Shown: positions 23,566-33,013, numbered from the stretch's first letter. The stretch is DNA of 37,159 bases from Pseudomonas sp. (GCF_017744435.1 NZ_JAGIBG010000017.1:99353-136511), one strand, 5' to 3'. Program-made: numbers and translations. The notes: generated by a model not told the origin, from the letters alone.

Positions 23566-25848
23566 TCAATCGGCCCCGCTCAGGCGACGGCGCCCGGCCC
23601 AACGCAGCGCACGCCACAGCAGGAAGGCGAACAGCAGCACGCTGATGACGGCGATTACCGCGATCAGGGTCGGGTAATCGGAAAGGTGGAACCACATCAG
23701 CAGCCACCATGGCAGCTGGCCAACGTAATAGTGCTCGCCCACGAACTGGCTGCTGACACCGCTGGTGCGTACCAGGGCGACGGAGCCTGCCACGGCGTCG
23801 AGCTTGCCGGAGTCGGCCAGCACTTCACGCAGCAAGGCGTACGCGTCATCGGAGCTACCCAGCAAGGCAACGACGCTGCGCTGCTCGTGGAACGGCGACT
23901 TCAGCCCGGTGATCGCGGCAATCGGCGCCTGCGCACTGACTTCGATGCGGTTGTTGGACACCACGGGCGCCGTGTCGAAGCGGCGGCTGCCAGGTTGCTC
24001 CACCGCCCGCCCCTGCACCATCCAGTCGCGCTGTGCGTTCAGCAACAAGCCCAGGTTCGGCTGATCGTGCAGGTCTTCGGGCAGGCTGCCAATCAGCAGC
24101 AGGTCGGCATCGGCGTCGGCAGCCTGCTTCCAGTTGTCGCTCAAGCGCACATTCAGGGCCGGGTAGCCCACCTGCCCGCCGATGCTGCTGATCACGTCAA
24201 GCAAGACGCCGACCTGCATTGCCGTGGGCTTGGCCGGTACCACGACCAGGGTCTCGGAGAGGTCGGCCATGCGGCTGTAAGGGAAGCCGCTGCGGACGAA
24301 AGCTCGCAGGTCAGGCATGGCCATGTAGTGGTAGTAGCCGGACAGGTCGATGGTCGAGTTTTCGTCGATCGCCGCACGCACGTCTACCGGCAGTGATGTC
24401 TGGCAGTGGTCGCGCTGGGCGCTGCCCACGGTGCTGGCAAAGCTGAAATCGAACCGCAGGCGGTTGCGCGCGCCGATCTTCAGGGCCGGGACCAGCGATT
24501 GCTCGGTCAGGGCGGTGCTGTCGGTAGACAGCACGTTCAGGCGCATTTCTTCCAGGGTGCTGCTGCGGCGGTCATTGCCCACCAGCGGCATGCTGGTGAT
24601 GTACTGGTCGTTGACGCTGATGCTCAGGCGCGACTCATCGGTGACCGCTGGCGGCGTGTAGCGGTACAGGGTCTGCAGCGGAATGCCCTGGTTGCGCCAG
24701 ACGAACAGGTCTGGCGGCAGGTTCACGTCGAGGGTGATCGGCCGTGGCTGTAAGCCGCTGACCTGCAATTGCTCCGGGTAGTCGAGCAGCTCGGAGAACC
24801 GCACCGGGCGGTCGGTACGCGTCCAGTTCGGCGCGTCGTAAGGCTTGCGTGGCTGCAGCGCGGTCAGCTGCTCGACCTTGACCCGCGAGCCGCGGAACAG
24901 GTCGCTGCCGACGGCCAGCGCCGAGGCGGCCTTGACCAGGTCTTCGTCATTGCGGCCCAGGACCAGCAGCAGCTTGCTCCAGCGGTCGCTCGGGTGATCG
25001 ATCAGCTGCACCACCGGGCCGTCGACCGCCGGGAATTTTTCCAGGTCGGCGAGGAACGCCGGGCGCCGGTCGTTGGTGGCGAAGACAATGGCTGGCTGCG
25101 GTTTGTCGCCGCTGGCCGGCAGGCTGTTGAACGACACCGGGAAAGTCGCCTTGCGCCAGCCGGCCTTGCTGCCGAAGTACGACGCCAGGATGGCAGCGGC
25201 ACGCTGCTCGCCCAGGGTCGGGGTGTCGGCAAACACCACCGGCAACTCGACCTTGTTGGTATCGCGTGCATCGAAGAACGGCAGCGGGAAGTAGGCCAGG
25301 TCATTTTCCAGCGCCAGCGCCTGCTCGCGCAGTTGCACCTGGCTCTTGCGGTTGACGTTCAGCCACAGGCCGCTGTGCGCCGGGTCTTCACAGATATCGG
25401 TGTAATGCCCGACGAACTCCAGGCGCACCCGGTTGAAGTCGCTGAGCAGTTTCGGGTCCAGCTGCAGCTGACGACGCACGCGCTGGCCGAGCTGGTCCTT
25501 CTCGATCGGCACCACCCCCATCAGCTCGTCGTTGAGGTACACGCGCAGATGCGACAGGTTCGGCAGCAGCGCTGGCGACGGGGTGTAGTCCAGTTGCAGC
25601 ACCGCGTCGGTGGCCAGGCGATCCCGGCGCAGGCCGAACTCGATGTTTTCGCTGTTGCGAACGCCCAGCATCAGGCTGTCGGCCGATCGGCCAAGCTGCT
25701 CGAAGGTCTGGGTGACGGGCCAGTTGGGCACCGATGGCTCGGCCGGCATGGCAAGGGGGGCTACAGCGGCGACAGCAGCGTTCTGGAACAGCGAGGCAAG
25801 CAGCGCCATCGCCAGGCCCCAGGTGCGTGCGGGATAACGAGTCATCAT
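23566..25848 (-). CDS. bcsB: Cellulose synthase regulatory subunit B
   Basis: Periplasmic partner of BcsA, 760 residues, guiding the nascent glucan and required for activity. Signal peptide at 1-35, two repeats of a carbohydrate-binding and flavodoxin-like domain (FEQLGRSADSLMLGVRNSENIEFGLRRD; TLDVNLPPDLFVWRNQGIPLQTLYRY), and a single C-terminal membrane helix (about 727-752, YPTLIAVIAVISVLLFAFLLW) followed by a positively charged tail. Starts as an ATGA overlap with the bcsA stop (two adjacent Met codons at 25848 and 25845). Confidence 0.95.
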   Translation of the reverse strand: MMTRYPARTWGLAMALLASLFQNAAVAAVAPLAMPAEPSVPNWPVTQTFEQLGRSADSLMLGVRNSENIEFGLRRDRLATDAVLQLDYTPSPALLPNLSHLRVYLNDELMGVVPIEKDQLGQRVRRQLQLDPKLLSDFNRVRLEFVGHYTDICEDPAHSGLWLNVNRKSQVQLREQALALENDLAYFPLPFFDARDTNKVELPVVFADTPTLGEQRAAAILASYFGSKAGWRKATFPVSFNSLPASGDKPQPAIVFATNDRRPAFLADLEKFPAVDGPVVQLIDHPSDRWSKLLLVLGRNDEDLVKAASALAVGSDLFRGSRVKVEQLTALQPRKPYDAPNWTRTDRPVRFSELLDYPEQLQVSGLQPRPITLDVNLPPDLFVWRNQGIPLQTLYRYTPPAVTDESRLSISVNDQYITSMPLVGNDRRSSTLEEMRLNVLSTDSTALTEQSLVPALKIGARNRLRFDFSFASTVGSAQRDHCQTSLPVDVRAAIDENSTIDLSGYYHYMAMPDLRAFVRSGFPYSRMADLSETLVVVPAKPTAMQVGVLLDVISSIGGQVGYPALNVRLSDNWKQAADADADLLLIGSLPEDLHDQPNLGLLLNAQRDWMVQGRAVEQPGSRRFDTAPVVSNNRIEVSAQAPIAAITGLKSPFHEQRSVVALLGSSDDAYALLREVLADSGKLDAVAGSVALVRTSGVSSQFVGEHYYVGQLPWWLLMWFHLSDYPTLIAVIAVISVLLFAFLLWRALRWAGRRRLSGAD

Positions 25849-28454
25849 GCGTCTCGGTCAGCAAGGTTCGTGGAAGGAAGAGGTCGGGGTGTATGCGGCA
25901 GGTAGCTGGCCAGCCAGCGCAGCAACGCGTACAGGGGCAGCAGCCACCCGCGCAGCCAGATGGGGGTGTGTTCGATCATGCGCAGGTAACCCACGCCGCC
26001 CAGCTTGAGCACATCCATCAGGCTGCGCAGCGGGCGGTCGACTTCGTGCTTGTCCTGCCAGCCCAGCCAGGCATCGGCACGGGCGAAGGTGCAATGCACC
26101 AGGTCGATGCGCTGCTGCTGGTTGAGGCCCTCGAACGTCAGGCCCACATGCCGGCCGACAATGCGGGTGACCCGTGCATTGAAGGCAAACTCACGCTGCC
26201 CGCGGCTCAGCAGCAGGCGCACGCGTTCCCCTGAGGCAGGCTTCACACCGTCACCCAATTGCAGGCCGATGCCGCCATCGGAATAGTCGACCAAGGTGCA
26301 CGGGAAACCGTGGCCACTGTCCAGCAGCAATGCGGCCGGCAGGTGCATCTGCACGCGGTGTGCACGGCGCACCTGGCGCACTTCAGCGGCCACTGCGCAG
26401 GCGGCGCCGAGGATCAGCAGGTTGTAGGTCACCCACAACGAACTGACGATGACCGTGCCGATTTCCGCGGCCGGGCCGGTGAACAGGCGCCAGACGGCAA
26501 AGCCCAGGCCGGCCACGTTGAGGCCCGCGAGGAACAGGTAAGGCTGGGCGATGCGCCAGTCGAACTGCCCCTCTTCCATCAGGCCGCCCTTGGCCGTGAC
26601 GTTGAACTTGCCCTTTTTCGGCGCGAACAGCGCGACCGTGGTCGGGCGGGCGATGTACCAGGCCAGCACGGTCTCGTACACCTCGCCCCAGAAGGTCTGC
26701 CGGTACTTGCCCTGCATGCGCGAGTTGGTGAGGCTGGCGTGAATCATGTGCGGCAGCACGTACAGCAGGATCATCACGGCAGGTGCGTAGATGATGTAGG
26801 CGTGCAGCAGCAGGAATGCCAGTGGCGCGGTGAGGAACACCAACCGCGGCAGGCCGGCCAGGAAGTGCAGCATGGCGTTGGCGTAGCAGACCCGCTGGAA
26901 CAGGCTCAGGCCGCGGCCGAACAGGGGGTTGTCGGTACGGAAGATCTGCACCATGCCACGCGCCCAACGAATGCGCTGGCCAATGTGCGCCGACAGGCTC
27001 TCGGTAGCCAGGCCTGCGGCCTGGGGAATGCCCAGGTAGGCCGAGGTCCAGCCCTTGCGGTGCAGGCGCAACGCGGTATGGGCATCTTCGGTGACCGTTT
27101 CGACGGCAAAGCCTCCGATGTCTTCCAGCGCGGTGCGCCGCAGCACGGCACAGGAGCCGCAGAAGAAGGCGGCGTTCCACATGTCGTTGCCGTCCTGGAT
27201 CAGCCCGTAGAACAGCTCGCCCTCGTTGGGGCGGCGGCGGAACGAACCCAGGTTGCGCTCGAACGGGTCGGGCGAGAAGAAGTGGTGAGGCGTCTGCACC
27301 AGCGCCAGCTTCGGGTCCTTGAGGAACCAGCCGACGGTCATCTGCAGGAAGGAACGGACCGGCACGTGGTCGCAGTCGAAGATGGCGATCAGCTCGCCAT
27401 CTGTGATCCCCAACGCATGGTTGAGGTTACCCGCCTTGGCGTGATGGTTGTTCGGCCGCACGATGTAGCCCACACCGACCTCGTCGGCGAAGGCGCGAAA
27501 CTCCTCACGCTTGCCATCGTCGAGGATGTAGATGCGCAGGCACTCGCGTGGCCAGTCCAGGCCCAGGGCAGCGAGCACGGTGGTACGCACCACCGAAAGA
27601 TCCTCGTTGTAGGTGGGGATCATCAGGTCGACCTTGGGCCAGCGCGCCGGGTCTTCCGGGAGGTTCGCCGGTTTGCGCTGCAGCGGCCAGCAGGTCTGGA
27701 TGTAGCCGAGGATCAGCACGAACCAGGAGTAGGTTTCCGCCGCGAGCAGAATCACGCCGCAGATCAGGTCGAGCGTGTCGTTCCAGTTCAGGGTCGAGGT
27801 GTAGCGCCACCACAGGTAGCGGCAGGAAATGATCGTCGACAGCACGATCAGCATCAGGGTCGGGAAGCGGCCTGGCATGTAGCGCACCAACATGGCGATG
27901 CCCCACAGCAGGAAGATGAACACCAGCTGCGCCAGGTAGCCGAACGGCTCGGTCACGCAGAGCACGGCCAGCAGCACGGCGAACGCGGTGAGCACGGTAT
28001 AGAACAGGCGCCGGCCGAACACACTCAGCTGGCGCAGGCGCCGGGCGGCACCTTGCTGCAGGTCGCTGTCGCGAAAACGTGCCGGCACCTGGCCCATGGT
28101 TTCGGCTACCCGGGCCCGGCAGTTGCGCAGCACCCTCAAGGCGCCGTGCAAGTAGCCGGCCGCGAACGACAAGACCCGCAACGGCCGCCCAGGCTTGCGC
28201 GGCTGAGGCACTCGCCGCAGCAGCAGCCAGACGCACTGGATCAGCAGCCGCAGTGGGTCGCCCAGCGATGGCCGCTTGCCAACGAACTGCGGGAACAGGC
28301 GCTGACGCTCGGCCAGCAATGCCTGCCAGGCAGGCGACTCGAGGCGCAGGAACAGGTAGGCCAGCCACACACCCAGGGTGAACAGCAGGGCAACCGCCTG
28401 CTGTGCGCCGCGCGCGGTGAAGTGGGCGTAGGCCGAGCGTGGGGTCACGTTCAC
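25845..28454 (-). CDS. bcsA: Cellulose synthase catalytic subunit, UDP-glucose dependent, c-di-GMP activated
   Basis: Inner-membrane GT2 synthase that polymerises beta-1,4-glucan and threads it across the membrane. All processive-GT motifs are visible in the 869-residue sequence: MIPTYNED (about 278), DCDHVP (DxD, about 358), TEDAHT (about 455) and QRIRWARG (QxxRW, about 493). About eight membrane helices surround the GT domain. C-terminal PilZ domain with RRAHR (RxxxR, about 697) and DYSDGG (DxSxxG, about 721) for c-di-GMP. Start is GTG overlapping bcsQ stop (GTGA). The N-terminus is long, with an extra 150 residues before the first GT region, as in E. coli type BcsA. Confidence 0.96.
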   Translation of the reverse strand: MNVTPRSAYAHFTARGAQQAVALLFTLGVWLAYLFLRLESPAWQALLAERQRLFPQFVGKRPSLGDPLRLLIQCVWLLLRRVPQPRKPGRPLRVLSFAAGYLHGALRVLRNCRARVAETMGQVPARFRDSDLQQGAARRLRQLSVFGRRLFYTVLTAFAVLLAVLCVTEPFGYLAQLVFIFLLWGIAMLVRYMPGRFPTLMLIVLSTIISCRYLWWRYTSTLNWNDTLDLICGVILLAAETYSWFVLILGYIQTCWPLQRKPANLPEDPARWPKVDLMIPTYNEDLSVVRTTVLAALGLDWPRECLRIYILDDGKREEFRAFADEVGVGYIVRPNNHHAKAGNLNHALGITDGELIAIFDCDHVPVRSFLQMTVGWFLKDPKLALVQTPHHFFSPDPFERNLGSFRRRPNEGELFYGLIQDGNDMWNAAFFCGSCAVLRRTALEDIGGFAVETVTEDAHTALRLHRKGWTSAYLGIPQAAGLATESLSAHIGQRIRWARGMVQIFRTDNPLFGRGLSLFQRVCYANAMLHFLAGLPRLVFLTAPLAFLLLHAYIIYAPAVMILLYVLPHMIHASLTNSRMQGKYRQTFWGEVYETVLAWYIARPTTVALFAPKKGKFNVTAKGGLMEEGQFDWRIAQPYLFLAGLNVAGLGFAVWRLFTGPAAEIGTVIVSSLWVTYNLLILGAACAVAAEVRQVRRAHRVQMHLPAALLLDSGHGFPCTLVDYSDGGIGLQLGDGVKPASGERVRLLLSRGQREFAFNARVTRIVGRHVGLTFEGLNQQQRIDLVHCTFARADAWLGWQDKHEVDRPLRSLMDVLKLGGVGYLRMIEHTPIWLRGWLLPLYALLRWLASYLPHTPRPLPSTNLADRDA

Positions 28455-29167
28455 GCTTCACGCCTCGCCATGCACCGTACTGCCAGGCTTTGCACATCGC
28501 GGGATGCCAGGCACTGCGGGGCGTAGTGGCCGACCGGCGCCTTGCAGGCGAAAGCCTCGACGAACGCTTCGTCACGGTGCACCAGTTGCATCGGCAGGCG
28601 CTTGCGGAACAGGTCACGCCAGACCATCAGCACATCGCTCTGCAGGCTGCTGGCCGGGTCGAAACGGTTGACCAGCAGCAGGTCGTAACGCTCGACCTGC
28701 TGACGGCCCAGCAGGATGTGGCTGGTCATCTCGGCCTCGGCCACCAGGATCCGCATGTCGGTGACAAAAGCAGACGTTGCCTTGGCCGCTACAGGGTGAG
28801 GCAGGTCGAACAGCAGCCAGTCGAAATGCCCGGCCAGGGCTGTTTGCCGGCTACGCCAGACCTCGGGCTGCTGATAACCGTTCAGCTCTTTGAGCCGGTG
28901 CGGGTCCACTTCACCAAAGGGCATCACGCACAGGCCGTCGAGTACCTCATACAGGGGCTCGTCGTAGGGCCGCCCCTGCAACTCGGCACACGCCCAGCCA
29001 TCGCGCTGCTCGTACGGCAAGTTGAAGTGCAGGCCCAGCAGGTTGTCCGGGCTCATGTCGACCAGCAGCACGCGCTCGCCCAGCTCACGCAGGGCATAAC
29101 CCAGCGCCGCCAGCAGCGCGGTACGGCCCAAGCCACCACGCAGTCCATGCAAGGCCAGGCTGATCAT
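28451..29167 (-). CDS. bcsQ: BcsQ, ParA/MinD-like cellulose biosynthesis protein
   Basis: MinD-family NTPase-like protein (238 residues) needed for polar or membrane placement and activity of the cellulose synthase with BcsR. The P-loop region is RGGLGRTALLAALG (about 8-22), a variant of KGGVGKT; BcsQ in E. coli also deviates (RGGVGTT), so the change is family-typical. VLLVDMSPDNLLGLHFNL (about 37-55) and DWLLFDLPHP are the switch-like regions. The start at 29167 overlaps bcsR stop as ATGA; the longer open reading frame has no signal for initiation. Confidence 0.92.
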   Translation of the reverse strand: MISLALHGLRGGLGRTALLAALGYALRELGERVLLVDMSPDNLLGLHFNLPYEQRDGWACAELQGRPYDEPLYEVLDGLCVMPFGEVDPHRLKELNGYQQPEVWRSRQTALAGHFDWLLFDLPHPVAAKATSAFVTDMRILVAEAEMTSHILLGRQQVERYDLLLVNRFDPASSLQSDVLMVWRDLFRKRLPMQLVHRDEAFVEAFACKAPVGHYAPQCLASRDVQSLAVRCMARREA

Positions 29168-29382
29168 GGCTGCACGGCCTCCGACTGCTCGGCCCGCGCC
29201 AAGGCAGCTTCTTCCAGGCGGGCCATGCAGCTTTCGCCCAGCAGCGGCCAACGCTGCAATGCCTGCTGCACACCGACCATCATGGAAATGTCCTGATAGC
29301 TCAAGGCAGGCATGGCCAGGTACTTACGCAACTGGGCGATATCGTCACTGCGGTCGGATGGGTCAGCTTTGCCAGCCTTCAT
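29164..29382 (-). CDS. bcsR: BcsR, small cellulose regulatory protein
   Basis: Short (72-residue) protein with the family core DDIAQLRKYLAMPALSYQDIS and LQRWPLLGE, matching E. coli BcsR (YhjR: ALKRWPLLAE). It works with BcsQ as a chaperone-like c-di-GMP-linked pair in the synthase complex. Strong SD (AAGGAG) before the ATG at 29382; the start overlaps the bcsG stop (ATGA). The longer open frame to 29409 has no SD. Confidence 0.9.
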   Translation of the reverse strand: MKAGKADPSDRSDDIAQLRKYLAMPALSYQDISMMVGVQQALQRWPLLGESCMARLEEAALARAEQSEAVQP

Positions 29383-31007
29383 GGGCTCTCCTTGGGAACA
29401 GGCTGCCAATCCGGCTGGCCTTGCAGGCGCATATAGGTTTGGCCCTGGTAGTCCAGCACCTGGGCGCCGGAGGTTTCCGACACACGCTCGGTGGTCGGCA
29501 GGTCGGTCAGCAGGCTCGGCAGATCGAGGGTCTGCCCTGCCCCGAGGCCGGCATACACGCGGGAAACCAGCTCGGACAGCGCCAGGAAGCTGGTCGGCGC
29601 GGTGACCCGCAACGGTTCGCCACGCGCTGGCTGGCCCATGCCAATGAACTTGAGGCCGACCGGCACATGGGTGATCGACGGGGTCGGGATCTCACGCATG
29701 CCGGACAGCTGCATGCGGTCACCGTGCAAGGCCGCGCCGTGCTCGGGCACGATGGCGACCACCACGCGACGGCCGCTGGCTTCGAGCTCGTCGAGGAACT
29801 TGCCGAGGTCGCCGAACAGGCGATTGGCCCGCGTGGCGTAATCGGCCGGCCGCGTGCCACCGTCGGCGGTCACCATACGGTTGCCGTCATGCAGGCTGAT
29901 GGTGTTGTAGAACAGCGAGACATGGTCGGCGCCGGAGCTCTTGCGCTTGCCCCACCAGCCGTGCAGCACGTCCAGGTCGCCGGCGATCGGCGAGCCGTCG
30001 AAGCTGACCAGCGCCCGCGGGAAGTCGCTGACGCTGAAGCCCGGCTGAGGCATGTGCTGGGTGGTGATGTCGCCGATGAAGTTGTCGAAGCGTCCACTGT
30101 GGTTGAGCAGTGTCTGGCTCTGGAACCCGAGCTTGGCCAGGTTCTGGAACAGCAGGCACTGTTCGGGTGCCTGCTGGTACAGGCCCGCGTGGGACGACTG
30201 GCCGCAGCTGGCGCGGAGCATGCGAATCGCCGCCGGCCCGCTGTAGGAGGTGGCCGAGTTGAACTGATCGAAGACCACGTCCAGGCGCGAGAACAAGGCG
30301 TTGTCGTGCATGCCAACGGCCGAGAGGTCGTCCCAAGCCAGGGAACACACGTTGATCACCAGCAGGTCGAACGTCTGCTCGTCAGGCTTCACGGCGGGGA
30401 ACGTGGTTACTCGTTGCCGCTCACTGGCGAAGAAGCGCTCCAGCCAGGCATTCAGGGTCGCCGTGTCGGCAATGGCCGCAGCCGGTGCAGCAGCGCCCGT
30501 GGTAACCGACGTGGCTGCACCGGCAACGGCTGGCTGGCCGCCACCGATGCTCAACGCCGGCAGCCCGCCGACCGCCAGCCACGCCAGGCCGGCCAGGCTC
30601 AATGTGCTCAGGCGCAACCAGTGACGCAGGAACAGGTAGCCCACCAGCAGCAGTACCAGAGCGCCCACAAGGTTCCAGTTGATGAACCTGGCCAGCAGTT
30701 CCAGCAGGTAATCCCACGAGAAGTCGAGCACCCCCGGCTGCTCCAGCAAACGCCGGAACGGTGGCAACCAGGTGTCGTGATAGAACAGCGCGATGCCCGC
30801 AGGTACGGCCACGACCTGGCGCCCGACGCGCAGCCAGCGCCCCGGCAACGGGATCAGCAGAAATGCCGCGAACAGCAGGTTGGGCAGGGCCTGGAAGTCC
30901 AGCATGCCCACCGCGACCAACAGGAACTTGGCCAGGAAATAGAGGTTCCAGGCACCCAGACCGCGCCAGCGGGCCGGCACCTGGGCGGAGAATGTCGAAC
31001 TGGTCAT
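29379..31007 (-). CDS. bcsG: Cellulose phosphoethanolamine transferase BcsG
   Basis: Inner-membrane enzyme (542 residues) that adds phosphoethanolamine from phosphatidylethanolamine to nascent cellulose. N-terminal membrane helices at about 20-165, a Pro/Ala/Gly-rich linker, then a periplasmic alkaline-phosphatase-fold domain. The likely nucleophile is the serine in ATSYSGPAA (about residue 250), and metal-binding residues include the EHG of VPEHGAALHGD (about 420) and the first DSS-like region around residue 206. ATGA overlap with bcsF. Its presence predicts that this strain makes pEtN-cellulose. Confidence 0.93.
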   Translation of the reverse strand: MTSSTFSAQVPARWRGLGAWNLYFLAKFLLVAVGMLDFQALPNLLFAAFLLIPLPGRWLRVGRQVVAVPAGIALFYHDTWLPPFRRLLEQPGVLDFSWDYLLELLARFINWNLVGALVLLLVGYLFLRHWLRLSTLSLAGLAWLAVGGLPALSIGGGQPAVAGAATSVTTGAAAPAAAIADTATLNAWLERFFASERQRVTTFPAVKPDEQTFDLLVINVCSLAWDDLSAVGMHDNALFSRLDVVFDQFNSATSYSGPAAIRMLRASCGQSSHAGLYQQAPEQCLLFQNLAKLGFQSQTLLNHSGRFDNFIGDITTQHMPQPGFSVSDFPRALVSFDGSPIAGDLDVLHGWWGKRKSSGADHVSLFYNTISLHDGNRMVTADGGTRPADYATRANRLFGDLGKFLDELEASGRRVVVAIVPEHGAALHGDRMQLSGMREIPTPSITHVPVGLKFIGMGQPARGEPLRVTAPTSFLALSELVSRVYAGLGAGQTLDLPSLLTDLPTTERVSETSGAQVLDYQGQTYMRLQGQPDWQPVPKESP

Positions 31008-31186
31008 TTTTCAGAGTCCTGACGCACAACACGGCGGCGTACACCCACCGGCTTCAGGTAACGGGGTCGCAAAAGGCGGTTCAGCCAGCCCTGCACGGTG
31101 GCACGCACGCTCACCACGAACAGGACCAGGATCAAGGTAACCAGCGCACTGATGCCGACTACCTGAAGCAATTGCACGAAGTTCAT
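31004..31186 (-). CDS. bcsF: BcsF, small membrane protein of the pEtN-cellulose complex
   Basis: A 60-residue single-pass protein: N-terminal hydrophobic helix (about 5-27) and a basic C-terminal tail (RPRYLKPVGVRRRVV). Family and position between bcsE and bcsG match E. coli bcsF; it recruits BcsE to the membrane and assists BcsG. Both ends are 4-nt overlaps with the neighbours. Confidence 0.9.
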   Translation of the reverse strand: MNFVQLLQVVGISALVTLILVLFVVSVRATVQGWLNRLLRPRYLKPVGVRRRVVRQDSEK

Positions 31187-32685
31187 GCTGCCCCTCCATG
31201 GCCCAGGGCGATCTGCCGAGGCACCAGGGTGGGCCGCTTGTGCGCCGCTGGCAGTGCCATCGACTCGGCCAGCGGCGGCTGCGGTATGGTTTCATCGAGA
31301 AACGCCGGAGCCGACAGGCTGTCGAGGCTGACCAGAAGATCCTGGCTGATGAACAGCTCCTTCCAGGACAACTGGAAGATATGGTCCAACGCCTGTTCGA
31401 CACCCTCCGAACGGCAGGCGAACAGGAACAGGAACAACACCTCACCGACCACGCAGGCAATGTCGCCATCGCGGCGGAACACCGTACGCGAGCAGGCCTG
31501 CAGCGGGCTCAGGCCTGGAGCCGGGCGCAGCACCAGCAACTGGTGGACGATTTCACCATTGCGATGGCCGTGCCACATCTGCTGCACCGCTTCGGCAAAC
31601 ACCCGCGGTGCCACCAGGCCGCAGACCGGCAGTGGCCGCAGGCGAGCGAGCAAGGCATCGAAATCGGCCGGCAGGTGGCGGCGCCAGACGTAACCCTGGA
31701 TGCTGTCGACCATGGTCAGGAAGCGCGAAAGGCTGGCGCCGAACGGCACGATCTGGCTGGCACCACAGGCCAGTAACAGCTGCTCGTCCTGGTAGCGCAA
31801 GGTCGGCGCCATTTCCCGCACCACCAGCTTCAGGGCATTGCCACGCAGTTGCCGCAAGGTGTGCAACTGACGGGCGAGGATATCGAGGCGCTGGCCACCA
31901 TCCATGGCAAAGATCACGGTTGCCGACACGGCGCGACTGGCCTTGGCGCCAACCTCGCTGATGCTGTCGAACACCTGCCAATGCTCCGACAATGCTGGCG
32001 CACCTTCGAGGACCTGGCTCTGGGCCAGGCAGAGCAGCTCGTCGCCACCGGCATCGGTCAACGGCAGAGGCCGATTGGCAACGGCAAAACCACCGGCTTG
32101 GCGTGCAAGCTCCAGGTCTTGGGTGCCAGCAACACCCAGCCTGTTGCTCCAGAAGTGCTGCAGGTAACGCGTGCCGCCCTGGCCGCGATACAGCTGGGCT
32201 AGCCCGTCGAGCGACTGGTTGAATGCGCGCAGGCGCTCGACCAGCGAGGCGCTCTGCCCTTCACTGATCACCAGAATCAACGCACCGGCCGCAATCGCCG
32301 CCTGGCGCAGCGCCAGGCACCAGTGCTCGGCCTTGCCGTCTTCCCAGGCAGCCGATGGCACGATGGCCAGCAGCATTCGGCCAGGCAAGTCGATACGCGG
32401 CAGGTCGTTTGTCAGGTGCAGGATGGCCCGCGTGTCGGCCTCGAACAGCGTCAGTTCGGCAGGACCACAAGCGGGGTCCAGGCCTTCGAGGGCCTCATGT
32501 ATCACACGCGCACTACCCAGCAACGCCGCCCGGCCTTGTTCAGGCATGGCTTCGATCACTTGGCGGCAGAGCGTAGCGGCGTTTTCTGTGGTGTCACAGG
32601 CCAACCAATACAAGCCTTGCTCATGGAACTGACTATGCTCGGCACCTAGTCCGGGAATAGCCAACAATGGAATACTTTTCGTCAA
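31183..32685 (-). CDS. bcsE: BcsE, c-di-GMP-binding cellulose regulator
   Basis: Cytoplasmic 500-residue protein that binds c-di-GMP and boosts cellulose secretion. It has the degenerate receiver/NTPase-like middle region typical of BcsE and a C-terminal GIL domain with the RxGD motif, seen as FRRDGDIACV (about residue 410). It is the first gene of the operon. The start given is TTG (32683-32685); no ATG is in frame nearby and the SD is weak (AGAG, about 8 nt), so initiation may be inefficient. In E. coli bcsEFG lies divergent from bcsRQABZC; here it is upstream in the same direction. Confidence 0.93.
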   Translation of the reverse strand: MTKSIPLLAIPGLGAEHSQFHEQGLYWLACDTTENAATLCRQVIEAMPEQGRAALLGSARVIHEALEGLDPACGPAELTLFEADTRAILHLTNDLPRIDLPGRMLLAIVPSAAWEDGKAEHWCLALRQAAIAAGALILVISEGQSASLVERLRAFNQSLDGLAQLYRGQGGTRYLQHFWSNRLGVAGTQDLELARQAGGFAVANRPLPLTDAGGDELLCLAQSQVLEGAPALSEHWQVFDSISEVGAKASRAVSATVIFAMDGGQRLDILARQLHTLRQLRGNALKLVVREMAPTLRYQDEQLLLACGASQIVPFGASLSRFLTMVDSIQGYVWRRHLPADFDALLARLRPLPVCGLVAPRVFAEAVQQMWHGHRNGEIVHQLLVLRPAPGLSPLQACSRTVFRRDGDIACVVGEVLFLFLFACRSEGVEQALDHIFQLSWKELFISQDLLVSLDSLSAPAFLDETIPQPPLAESMALPAAHKRPTLVPRQIALGHGGAA

Positions 32686-33013
32686 AACGATGACTCTGAA
32701 TTCGAAATCGGAGCTGATTCAAAGACGTAGGCCGCACGTAAGCTTCAGCGGCTTTTTTGACGAGCAAAAGTGTCAAAAATACGGCGCCTGCAGATGGGGC
32801 TTTAGTTTAAGCCGTCAATTCTACAGCACTAGGTGAAAATAGTGTCAAGATGATGTTTGTGAATTGCCGCACACGTTTGCCAGTGGCGATCTGACGCGAC
32901 CCGATCATCACGATCGACAACAACGTCAGCTGGCCGGCCGGCGCAGCGGGGCAAAGTTGCCTATGCTGCGCCAGAACCTACCCTGAGGATTCAACGTGAC
33001 GAGGATGGATGCC
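32686..33013. other. Divergent intergenic region of the bcs operon
   Basis: About 310 nt without a gene, unusually AT-rich for this genome. It holds three GTCAA/TTGAC elements (from 32772, 32814 and 32844 on the plus strand), an inverted repeat TTTTTGAC / GTCAAAAA (32754-32761 and 32772-32779), and a GCCGC...GCGGC stem followed by a T-run (32731-32758) that reads as a terminator-like structure on the plus strand but would be a leader structure on the minus strand. Binding by a FleQ-like regulator is a possibility. Confidence 0.5.
32818..32848 (-). promoter_or_regulatory. Candidate promoter of the bcs operon
   Basis: On the minus strand, a perfect TTGACA (32843-32848) is followed after 19 nt by TAGAAT (32818-32823), 5 of 6 consensus. 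The spacing is longer than the optimal 17, as in promoters where an activator helps. It lies 130 nt upstream of the bcsE start. Confidence 0.5.

Noticed and set aside
26259..28526. 755-codon open frame antisense to bcsA
   Set aside because: Composition (Gln, His, Arg, Val rich) and exact overlap with a confident bcsA indicate an antisense artefact.
29166..31022. 618-codon open frame antisense to bcsG
   Set aside because: Same reasons; bcsG has membrane helices and catalytic motifs on the other strand.
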